The notes under the pieces are model-generated. The model had not been told where the DNA came from, searched no databases, and was given only the letters and a program-made list of their open reading frames with translations. From CAYJAD01 sp964372165 (GTDB taxonomy: Bacteria > Desulfobacterota > Desulfovibrionia > Desulfovibrionales > Desulfovibrionaceae): a stretch of 5,853 nt of DNA. The stretch lies in the NCBI GenBank assembly GCA_964372165.1, contig CAYJPT010000145.1, forward strand, positions 1-5,853, in the 5' to 3' direction. Each line of letters begins with the position of its first letter. Positions within the stretch are counted from its first letter, which is position 1. The position numbers were made by a program, and so were the translations under genes. This document shows, piece by piece, positions 1 to 5,853 of the stretch.

Positions 1-44
1 TTAATATACATGCCACTTAACATCATCAATTATTGCTTCACTCC

Positions 45-74
45 TTGACATCCATGACAATATACAGCTATATT
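45..74 (+). promoter_or_regulatory. Probable sigma-70 promoter for the sensor kinase gene
   Basis: A perfect -35 hexamer TTGACA lies at 45-50 and a TATATT -10 hexamer (5 of 6 matches to TATAAT) at 69-74, separated by 18 bases. Transcription would begin near 80-82, leaving a leader of about 130 bases before the TTG at 211. It is the best promoter match upstream of the kinase. AT-rich DNA yields chance -10 matches, but the perfect -35 at good spacing makes this one credible. It is inferred from sequence only. Confidence 0.5.
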
Positions 75-87
75 ATTGTTAATAATA
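71..87. repeat. AT-rich dyad overlapping the -10 and start point
   Basis: TATTATT at 71-77 and AATAATA at 81-87 are perfect inverted arms of 7 bases around GTT. The dyad covers the end of the putative -10 hexamer and the expected transcription start, a common place for a repressor operator. It is made only of A/T apart from the centre, so chance is a serious alternative. Confidence 0.3.
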
Positions 88-164
88 ATGCATACTATTT
101 TTTTACAGTTGGCTAGTTTTTTCGCTAGAGCACAAGACGCATAATACAAAATATATCAACGAAG

Positions 165-170
165 TATAAT
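165..170 (+). promoter_or_regulatory. Isolated perfect -10 hexamer (possible second promoter)
   Basis: TATAAT at 165-170 is a perfect -10 consensus just before the ATG at 171. No convincing -35 hexamer lies 16-18 bases upstream and there is no TG extension. If used, transcription would start near 177, past that ATG, and favour initiation at 211 or further downstream. It may simply be AT-rich spacer between the GAAG ribosome-site-like sequence (161-164) and the ATG. Confidence 0.15.
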
Positions 171-224
171 ATGAAATCACCCTTAATTTTTTTTATTAGC
201 AATTTATCTTTTGAAAAACATTGA
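171..224 (+). other. Short reading frame (17 codons) overlapping the kinase start
   Basis: An ATG at 171 follows a GAAG motif (161-164) at six-base spacing, the best ribosome-site candidate in this leader. It opens a 17-codon frame (MKSPLIFFISNLSFEKH) ending at TGA 222-224, which overlaps the TTG at 211 in another frame. It may be a leader peptide translationally coupled to the kinase. Alternatively it is the true kinase N-terminus cut off by one extra T: with seven rather than eight T at 187-194, this ATG would be in frame with the kinase. No family is recognised. Confidence 0.25.
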
Positions 225-3200
225 TTTTGTATTGTGCCTATCTAAATTACAAAGCTCTCAAAATACTATTACCAAAGGCAACATAACTTTGACTCCACCT
301 ATAAGCTTTAAATTGTATAGTGCTATATGCAAAGCACGTTTTTCATCAAGAATTGCAATGATGTTGGCACTACTATTTTTAACACTGCCAGCATGTTTTT
401 TAAGCACTACTGCCTTTGCAGAACAGACTTTAGAACTCACACCAAGTGAACTCTCATACATTAAAAATGCTGCTCCCATTAAAATATCCTATGATGCTTT
501 TTGGCCACCTTTTGAAAAATTTGACAAAAAAAGTCAAACTATTCAAGGAATTAACTATGAAATTCTAATGCTCATTGCAAAGCTTACTGGACTACAATTT
601 AATTTTGTACATGGTCTTACATATGGTGATGCTTTAGAAAACTTAAAGCTTGGCAAAACCGACATGCACTTAAGTTATGACACCAATCCCCAAAAGGCAA
701 AAGAATTCAATGCAGTTTTGTCAGATACTTTTCTTGTAACTCCTATTGCCATAATTGGTAGAGAGTATCAACTGTCCAAAGATAGCGTATTTGCCATTTC
801 AAAACTTCACCCGCTGGTAATAGAATTTATCAAACAAACCTTTCCTGATAACACTGTGATTGAATTTGAAGATATAACAGCTGCATATCAAGCTGTTGAA
901 AATGGTTATGCTGATTTCACCTTTGAAAATGTACACGCAGCTCGCACAGCTATTTCAGAAGGAGGATACCCTCTTTTACGCATAGTCAACTTGTTACCAT
1001 TGTATGATAAATTTTCATTTATTTTTAATGAAAACACGGATTCGAATTTAATTTCCATATTTAATAAAGCTATTGCAGCATATCCTCAAGAGCAGTTTAA
1101 TACCATTTTGCTAAATCATACTTTAAAGCCAAGTTACACATCTAAAATCATCAACTTTTTATCGTATTTTAGCGTTAATTTATTATTTGGTATTATTGCA
1201 TTATTAATAGCATTGATGATAATGCTTTTTATTTACATCAAAAAACAACGCCTTATGAAGCAAGCAATTGAGGTCAAGCAACAAGAAGTTCAAAACATGC
1301 TTGATAACTTCCCAATGCCAATTTATATTAGTGATTTAAATACACATAAGATATTGTACTGCAATAAAGCTGTGTACGATTTTTTTGAGTGCGATAATGT
1401 TATTTCACAAGCTTGCTACAAAATTTTTAGAAGGCGTGATGAACCTTGCGAAGTTTGTACCAATGATATTGTTTCAAAATCGACTGTACCGTATGTTTGG
1501 AGTCGATATGATGAAGTGTTAAAAAAGCATTTACAATGTGTAGACTCATGCATTACTTGGGATAATAAAAAAAAGGTACGTTTATCTATCGTTACCGATA
1601 TTACAGAAACATTAGAATTGCAAAAAAATAAAATGGAAGAAGAACGAAACACTATCATCACCGACCACCTTCCGTTGGGTATCACCTTTTGGGATAAAGA
1701 AGGCTATCCAATTGATTGCAATCAGGAGGTGTTTAAAACATTTAAATTTGATACAAAGCAGGAGTATTTAGCAAATTTCTATAGTATTTCCCCAGATTAC
1801 CAACCCAACGGAAGAAATTCCCGTGAAGCAATCATTGATAATCACCGTAAAACACTTAAAGACGGCTATCATCGTTTTGAATGGCTTCATCATGACAAGT
1901 ATGGTGAACTTATTCCTACGGAAATAATCCTTGTTCGTACTATACTTGGCCAAGACGTTATAGTTATTTCCTATATGAAAGATTTAAGAGAGCTTAAACA
2001 GGCTCAAGAATTACTTGAAGAGTCGGAATTACGTAACACTTTGATACTTGACTCTATGCCTATGGGTGTACATTTTTGGAATAATGACGGGCAACTTGCT
2101 TATACCAACCTTGAAATAGTTAATACCTTTGGTTTTTTATCTAGGGAAGATAGTGTGCAAAATTTCTATAAAATGCTTCCTGAATTTCAACCAGATGGGC
2201 GATTGTCACGTGATGTAGTTATGCAGCAAACAAACTATGCCTATGCGCAAGGTAAATTATATTCGCAAATGAACTGCATACATTGCGTTACTGGTGAATC
2301 AATACCCGTGGATCTTTTTGTCGTATGTATTTCCTACCAAGGTAAAGATGGGCTTATTACATATATAAAAGACATGCGTGAACATAATACAATGCTACAA
2401 GAAATTGCCAATAATGAACAAGAATTACGCCATGCCAAGGAACTTGCTGAACAAAGTGCAAAAGCCAAAAGTGAATTTTTAGCTAATATGAGTCATGAAA
2501 TACGTACTCCTATGAATGGTATTCTTGGTCTCTTGCACCTGCTTGAACAAACTAGCATGAATGAGATTCAAAAAAATTATGTTAGCAAAAGTATTTTTTC
2601 AGCTAACAATCTCATGCGCATTATTAATGATATTTTAGACTTCTCTAAAATTGAAGCGGGTAAGCTTGAAATGGAAGAGCATGCATTTACCTTGCAAAAA
2701 GTTGCCGATGACATTGCCGATTTATATGGTGCAATGTGCGATGAAAAGGGATTAGATTTACACATACATACGGGTGAACATTCCACTACACTTTTGCAAG
2801 GTGACGTTTTGCGTTTGAAGCAAGTCATTTTCAACTTAATTAGCAATGCTATTAAATTTACTCATGAAGGGTCAATCTCCTTAGAAATTGAGAGTTATTT
2901 ATATAATGATAGAGAATTGTTTTGTAAATTTGCGGTGCAGGATACTGGTATTGGTTTAACTGCAAAGCAAATTGGTCGCCTGTTTTCTGCTTTTTCACAA
3001 GCTGACAGTACCATATCACGTAAGTATGGTGGTACAGGACTTGGCTTAGTAATTTCAAAAAATATAATTACTATGATGCGTGGTAATATTTGGGCTGCAA
3101 GTGAATTTGGTAAAGGTTCTACTTTTTACTGCACAGCTATATTTCCTTTAGCTAACGATTCTTTAATGCATCAAGAGAATGACCATGCAAAAATTCAAGA

Positions 3201-3591
3201 TTTTAAGATGGAAGGACATTTGCTATTGGCAGAAGACAATGAAATTAATCAACTTGTTGCGCAGGAGATATTACAATCTGCAGGTTTTACCTTAGATATA
3301 GCAAATAATGGACAAGAAGCTTTAGATATGCTTCAAAACACTTATTATGACGCTGTACTCATGGATATACAAATGCCTATAATGGATGGATATAGTGCAA
3401 CAAAGCACATTCGGGCTCAAAAGAAATTTATCTCAATTCCAATTATTGCCATGTCAGCACATGCTATGAAAGGTGATAAAGAAATCAGCCTCTCATATGG
3501 CATGAATGACCATATTACAAAGCCAATTGACCCACCTACATTATATAAAACTTTAAATTTTTGGATTACTAAAATACGTAATACACATTAA
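211..3591 (+). CDS. Hybrid sensor histidine kinase with periplasmic solute-binding sensor, three PAS domains and receiver (BvgS/EvgS-like layout)
   Basis: This is an inner-membrane sensor that autophosphorylates and relays phosphate to its own receiver. Order: signal peptide about 44-70 (cleavage likely after AFA, before EQ); SBP_bac_3-type domain about 88-306; transmembrane helix about 317-344; PAS1 about 358-470; PAS2 about 480-597; PAS3 about 609-727; coiled linker about 727-757; HisKA with SHEIRTP and phospho-acceptor His762; HATPase with N box (Asn875, Asn879), DTGIG at 911-915 and GGTGLGL at 940-946; receiver with Glu1008/Asp1009, phospho-acceptor Asp1052, Ser1082 and Lys1104. All catalytic residues are intact. 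There is no Hpt domain, so a separate phosphotransfer protein is expected. The start is uncertain. TTG 211 lacks a ribosome site and gives about 43 residues ahead of the signal peptide. ATG 358 gives a signal peptide without the usual basic n-region. TTG 313 would keep the basic KAR/SSR segment. The ligand is unknown. The domain call is secure; the start is not. Confidence 0.93.
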   Translation: MKNIDFVLCLSKLQSSQNTITKGNITLTPPISFKLYSAICKARFSSRIAMMLALLFLTLPACFLSTTAFAEQTLELTPSELSYIKNAAPIKISYDAFWPPFEKFDKKSQTIQGINYEILMLIAKLTGLQFNFVHGLTYGDALENLKLGKTDMHLSYDTNPQKAKEFNAVLSDTFLVTPIAIIGREYQLSKDSVFAISKLHPLVIEFIKQTFPDNTVIEFEDITAAYQAVENGYADFTFENVHAARTAISEGGYPLLRIVNLLPLYDKFSFIFNENTDSNLISIFNKAIAAYPQEQFNTILLNHTLKPSYTSKIINFLSYFSVNLLFGIIALLIALMIMLFIYIKKQRLMKQAIEVKQQEVQNMLDNFPMPIYISDLNTHKILYCNKAVYDFFECDNVISQACYKIFRRRDEPCEVCTNDIVSKSTVPYVWSRYDEVLKKHLQCVDSCITWDNKKKVRLSIVTDITETLELQKNKMEEERNTIITDHLPLGITFWDKEGYPIDCNQEVFKTFKFDTKQEYLANFYSISPDYQPNGRNSREAIIDNHRKTLKDGYHRFEWLHHDKYGELIPTEIILVRTILGQDVIVISYMKDLRELKQAQELLEESELRNTLILDSMPMGVHFWNNDGQLAYTNLEIVNTFGFLSREDSVQNFYKMLPEFQPDGRLSRDVVMQQTNYAYAQGKLYSQMNCIHCVTGESIPVDLFVVCISYQGKDGLITYIKDMREHNTMLQEIANNEQELRHAKELAEQSAKAKSEFLANMSHEIRTPMNGILGLLHLLEQTSMNEIQKNYVSKSIFSANNLMRIINDILDFSKIEAGKLEMEEHAFTLQKVADDIADLYGAMCDEKGLDLHIHTGEHSTTLLQGDVLRLKQVIFNLISNAIKFTHEGSISLEIESYLYNDRELFCKFAVQDTGIGLTAKQIGRLFSAFSQADSTISRKYGGTGLGLVISKNIITMMRGNIWAASEFGKGSTFYCTAIFPLANDSLMHQENDHAKIQDFKMEGHLLLAEDNEINQLVAQEILQSAGFTLDIANNGQEALDMLQNTYYDAVLMDIQMPIMDGYSATKHIRAQKKFISIPIIAMSAHAMKGDKEISLSYGMNDHITKPIDPPTLYKTLNFWITKIRNTH
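1648..2370 (+). repeat. Tandem homologous PAS2/PAS3 units inside the kinase
   Basis: Residues 480-590 and 609-720 align with a constant offset of 129, rising to 130 near the end. Both carry a P-x-G-x-x-F-W motif near the start (HLPLGITFWDKEG and SMPMGVHFWNNDG). Both also carry a QP-x-GR-x-SR motif in the middle and end in a D-[LM]-RE element. By hand, about 24 of the first 61 aligned positions are identical. This points to duplication of one PAS unit followed by divergence. The two copies are not nucleotide-identical, so the event is old. Confidence 0.8.
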
Positions 3592-3614
3592 TTTCTCATT
3601 GATTGAGTCGGATG

Positions 3615-3644
3615 CTGAAAAATGCATTTTCACGCACTTTTCAG
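3615..3644. repeat. Inverted repeat 24 bases after the kinase stop, possible 3' stem-loop
   Basis: CTGAAAAATGC (3615-3625) and GCACTTTTCAG (3634-3644) pair over 11 positions with one A/C mismatch, around an eight-base loop. The position suits a transcript end for the kinase. No T tract follows on either strand, so it is not a textbook intrinsic terminator. It could act as a weak terminator or 3' stabilising hairpin. Confidence 0.4.
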
Positions 3645-3657
3645 ACAGTACCACTGC

Positions 3658-3669
3658 GGTCTAAAGACC
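3658..3669. repeat. Short palindrome GGTCT-AA-AGACC
   Basis: Five-base perfect inverted arms around AA lie in the GC-elevated block, 13 bases after the 3615-3644 stem-loop. It could be part of a larger folded RNA or a protein-binding dyad. No function is assigned. Confidence 0.3.
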
Positions 3670-3736
3670 TACCTTGGCATAAAACACGCCCACTTCAAAC
3701 ACCTTTTTATGAACGCCAGAAGTTCGACCCAACAGG

Positions 3737-3747
3737 CGGCGAAGCCG
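3737..3747. repeat. GC-rich mini-hairpin CGGC-GAA-GCCG
   Basis: A four-base perfect stem with a three-base loop sits at the GC peak of the intergenic block. Outer CAAC (3729-3732) and GTTG (3757-3760) could extend it across unpaired bulges. On the minus strand it lies about 60 bases past the RgpF-like stop codon, but no T tract follows, so a terminator role is weak. Confidence 0.3.
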
Positions 3748-3804
3748 TTCCCGTTAGTTGAGTAAAACGAAGCTTACAAGAATCGCACGCAACGCAATTA
3801 TGGC

Positions 3805-5736
3805 TTATTTTACGTCATTATTATTTGGTAACTTTATCCTCCCCCATTGCATTGCTCCCATACCACAGCCAAAGAAAATAAGTCTTTCTAAAGCATGTGC
3901 TAATGTACCATCACGTTGCATGGGATCTGAAAATGTGCTAACAAAGTCTTCATAGTGCAAGTCAAGCTCAAACAATGGTTCCAATGCTTTGCTACGACAC
4001 CAAAACATTCCCCCAACTGGAAAATCAATGCATGCATCAACAGGTAAGTGCAGACCTTTTTTAGCAAGGAGCAAATTCATATTTTCATGATTTGGACCTT
4101 GAATTGGCAAAGCATAGGGAGGATAAGATGGAGGAGCAATTACTCCAAGCTTTGAGTTTAGGTCAAAATTAGCCAATATCTTGTTGATATTATCTTTAGA
4201 ACCAAGTAACGCTTCATATAAAACTTCACACCATAATTTAGCAGACTCTTTTTTCATATTAGTTGACATTTTAACATGCACTTTTAATATATACTCATAG
4301 CCTTGTATAATATCTGCAAGGCCCACAAAAAAAGGTGCCATATCCCACCCTATATTAGGGCAAATCACAACTTGGAGTTTTTCAAAGCTAACACTTTGAA
4401 GTTGACTTAAAATGCTTTCTTTTTTTTGCTTTGTATCCGTTGTAATGTACACATGAACATGGTTTGGAAGATTGTTAAGATATGAAATAAGCATGTGTAA
4501 AGCTTCTGGATAAAAACAATGAATAGCCACGGCAATACTTGTTGGTAATGTATCTAAATTTTTTATATTTTGTTGTACATCCGTATACAGACCTGATATT
4601 CCTTGCGGAAAATCCCTGTATTGATGATACTTAATGGGTCCTACTTCATTAGCTCTACGCATACAAAAGCTTGATGGCGTGACACACAAACCACCTAAGC
4701 GCACTATATAATTATGAATAGCATCCCATTGTGCTTTATATTCAATCTTATCTTTATATTCTAAAAAAGTATAAAAACCATCCAACATGTAAATTTTTTC
4801 TCTTTTTAAGATAGGCACTCCGTACCTCAATATATTTTGAGAATAAAACAATGTAGGATTGATGTTCGCTTTAGCTTTTTTCTTAGGCTGGCAGTACGCA
4901 CCTGCTATAAAACCGTGAATACAAAGCCAAAGAGTAAATGATGTTTCAAAAGCTATTGATTCTTTGCGAATTGGAGAACAATCAATTGAATCAATGAAAT
5001 TTCGAAAACAAGCATGCTGTAATACTTGAGTTTTTACTACCAGATAATAACTTTGCAAATGAGGTGCTATATCAGCACTATAAGTCATACCCCAAAAATC
5101 ACAAAGCACTTGCTCCATGTTCATGTGCACGGTTTGAAATGAACTAAATGGTCCAAAACAAGAGTCATTTGTTAAAATCAGTTCTTTGCATTTAAACAAT
5201 GATGGGAAGCAATCCAGTGCTGCCTTCCAAGATGTAAAGTCATAGCCGGTGCAGGTGCGATATAAAATAGCATCACAAAAATCTTCACATCTTTGCAATA
5301 CTGCGTTGTCTACCAAATACTGGGCAGATGATATAACCACTTTATATCCCAAAGACTTAAAGTGTAAACAATATTGCTCAACATATGGGTCAATTAGTTG
5401 TTCAGGATCCCAATGGGCTACAATTACTGTGGTAGTGTTGCTAAAGTTTTGTTTGTGCCCATACACGCAAGAATATTGATTGCTAATACAAACATGCTGA
5501 CCTATTGGTGCAGTAATATATTTTTTTGCAATTTTTATAGCTTTTGCATTTTTTTTATAAATATTAGGTACAGGTTCAACAATTTCTGTGATGAATTTTA
5601 CATTATTATGTAAATATATATTTATTTGGAAGGTTAGATAAGTAATTGTCTTCTGAACAGCAGCTAATAATCCCTTTGTACGCCACAGCTTAAAAAACTT
5701 TTGCATTAAGGTATATGTTATATGCATATAGCTCAC
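3805..5736 (-). CDS. RgpF-like rhamnan / O-polysaccharide synthesis protein
   Basis: This 643-residue protein matches the RgpF (rhamnan synthesis F) family, which acts in assembly of rhamnose-containing cell-wall polysaccharide or lipopolysaccharide O-chains, probably as a cytoplasmic or membrane-associated glycosyltransferase. The first half (about 103-320) has VIVAHWDP, GYDFTSWKAAL at 164-174, LTNDSCFGPF at 188-197 and DFWGMT at 213-218. The second half (about 401-630) has IAVAIHCFYPEAL, NIGWDMAPFF at 461-470, YILKVHVKMS at 482-491, GGMFWCRSKALEPL at 575-588 and DGTLAHALERL at 609-619. These are typical family signatures. There is no signal peptide or clear transmembrane helix. The listed start is GTG 5736, with a weak CGGA nine bases ahead; ATG 5727, preceded by GTGAG, is an equally good or better start, and ATG 5706 is possible. 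It is convergent with the kinase, and any polysaccharide cluster would continue past the right edge. The exact sugar and linkage cannot be read from sequence. Confidence 0.88.
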   Translation of the reverse strand: MSYMHITYTLMQKFFKLWRTKGLLAAVQKTITYLTFQINIYLHNNVKFITEIVEPVPNIYKKNAKAIKIAKKYITAPIGQHVCISNQYSCVYGHKQNFSNTTTVIVAHWDPEQLIDPYVEQYCLHFKSLGYKVVISSAQYLVDNAVLQRCEDFCDAILYRTCTGYDFTSWKAALDCFPSLFKCKELILTNDSCFGPFSSFQTVHMNMEQVLCDFWGMTYSADIAPHLQSYYLVVKTQVLQHACFRNFIDSIDCSPIRKESIAFETSFTLWLCIHGFIAGAYCQPKKKAKANINPTLFYSQNILRYGVPILKREKIYMLDGFYTFLEYKDKIEYKAQWDAIHNYIVRLGGLCVTPSSFCMRRANEVGPIKYHQYRDFPQGISGLYTDVQQNIKNLDTLPTSIAVAIHCFYPEALHMLISYLNNLPNHVHVYITTDTKQKKESILSQLQSVSFEKLQVVICPNIGWDMAPFFVGLADIIQGYEYILKVHVKMSTNMKKESAKLWCEVLYEALLGSKDNINKILANFDLNSKLGVIAPPSYPPYALPIQGPNHENMNLLLAKKGLHLPVDACIDFPVGGMFWCRSKALEPLFELDLHYEDFVSTFSDPMQRDGTLAHALERLIFFGCGMGAMQWGRIKLPNNNDVK

Positions 5737-5761
5737 AGTATATCCGTTTTAGATTTGATTC

Positions 5762-5780
5762 ATACACACCTTGAGTGTAT
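5762..5780. repeat. Dyad in the leader of the RgpF-like gene
   Basis: ATACAC (5762-5767) and GTGTAT (5775-5780) form perfect six-base inverted arms with a seven-base spacer, 26 bases upstream of the GTG start. The arrangement resembles an operator or a small leader hairpin. No specific regulator is recognised. Confidence 0.3.
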
Positions 5781-5795
5781 TTGGTAAACCCCTAA

Positions 5796-5825
5796 ATATT
5801 ATGGAAATGCTGATTTATTCTGCAA
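5796..5825 (-). promoter_or_regulatory. Possible promoter for the RgpF-like gene
   Basis: Reading the minus strand, TTGCAG (5825-5820) and TAATAT (5801-5796) are separated by 18 bases and resemble -35 and -10 hexamers. Transcription would start near 5789, giving a leader of about 50 bases that includes the 5762-5780 dyad. The -35 overlaps the 5810-5839 hairpin. The match is moderate and the gene may instead be read from an upstream promoter outside the window. Confidence 0.25.
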
Positions 5826-5839
5826 GCAGCATAAATCAG
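5810..5839. repeat. 30-base near-perfect hairpin upstream of the RgpF-like gene
   Basis: CTGATTTAT (5810-5818) pairs perfectly with ATAAATCAG (5831-5839). Inside it CTGC (5820-5823) pairs with GCAG (5826-5829) around AA, with one T/C mismatch between the two stems. That gives 13 paired positions in 30 bases. No U-rich tail follows on either strand, so a standard terminator is unlikely. It could be an operator, a processing site, or a transcript-end hairpin for an unseen neighbouring gene. Confidence 0.5.
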
Positions 5840-5853
5840 AAAGGCACACTGCC

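Larger units (their letters stand above)
3601..3780. other. GC-elevated intergenic block of unknown nature between convergent genes
   Basis: By hand count, 84 of these 180 bases are G or C (47%), against about 17% in the last 60 bases ending at 3600 and roughly a third in the neighbouring genes. Short frames here are interrupted by stops on both strands, and I recognise no protein, tRNA or known RNA family. It contains three inverted repeats, listed separately. Possible explanations are a dispersed intergenic repeat, a remnant of a mobile element, a structured 3' UTR or small RNA, or a decayed gene. The change in composition is seen directly; its meaning is not known. Confidence 0.5.

Noticed and set aside
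1..51. A minus-strand frame of 16 codons (MSRSEAIIDDVKWHVY) ending at the left edge
   Set aside because: It is too short to judge, has no recognisable family, and overlaps the likely kinase promoter.
112..128. GCTAG direct repeat with a seven-base T-rich spacer, also giving inverted CTAG arms
   Set aside because: The arms are only four to five bases and no known element matches; chance is likely.
382..405. A lipoprotein signal in the kinase (LPAC within the hydrophobic segment)
   Set aside because: Proline at the -2 position is unusual for a lipobox, and the AFA-EQ site gives a normal signal peptidase I cleavage.
2577..3058. Minus-strand open frames inside the kinase gene
   Set aside because: They are antisense to the conserved kinase domains and encode no recognisable motifs.
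3711..3745. A tRNA-like stretch, because AGTTCGACC resembles a T loop
   Set aside because: The bases flanking the loop do not form a five-base T stem, and no acceptor stem, anticodon arm or CCA arrangement can be built around it.
3758..3955. A plus-strand open frame of 65 codons
   Set aside because: Most of it lies antisense to the RgpF-like gene, there is no family resemblance, and no ribosome site is convincing.
5249..5613. Plus-strand open frames opposite the N-terminal half of the RgpF-like gene
   Set aside because: They are shadows of a gene with strong family motifs on the other strand.
1..5853. CRISPR arrays, insertion sequences, rRNA genes
   Set aside because: No regularly spaced direct repeats, transposase motifs, or rRNA-like sequence were seen.

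Overview
The window is AT-rich DNA, apparently from a Gram-negative or at least diderm bacterium. It holds a membrane sensor kinase with a secretion signal and a periplasmic-type binding domain, and a protein of the rhamnan/O-polysaccharide synthesis family. The low GC, the three PAS domains and the cysteine-bearing first PAS domain remind me of host-associated anaerobes (Desulfovibrionaceae relatives, Succinivibrionaceae or Negativicutes). The sequence alone does not settle the taxon.

Layout: positions 1-210 are a non-coding 5' region with a strong-looking promoter (45-74), an AT-rich dyad over its -10/start point, and a tiny ATG-initiated reading frame. Positions 211-3591 (+) encode one 1126-residue hybrid histidine kinase: signal peptide, periplasmic solute-binding-like sensor, one transmembrane segment, three PAS domains, HisKA, HATPase and a receiver domain. 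Positions 3592-3804 are a gap between two convergent genes. They contain a block clearly richer in GC (about 47% over 3601-3780 by hand count) with several inverted repeats and no gene I can identify. Positions 3805-5736 (-) encode a 643-residue RgpF-like protein. Positions 5737-5853 are its upstream region, with a possible promoter and two dyads.

The two genes are convergent, so they are not an operon and nothing ties them functionally. The kinase would read an extracytoplasmic ligand plus cytoplasmic signals and pass phosphate to its own receiver. No histidine phosphotransfer protein or DNA-binding response regulator is visible here. The RgpF-like gene would act in assembly of a cell-surface polysaccharide; its partner genes, if any, lie beyond the right edge.

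I see no clear new defence, mobile or RNA system. The points most worth a second look are the ambiguous kinase start, where an ATG with a better ribosome site is one base out of frame across a run of eight T, the compositionally odd intergenic block, and the cysteine cluster in the first PAS domain.
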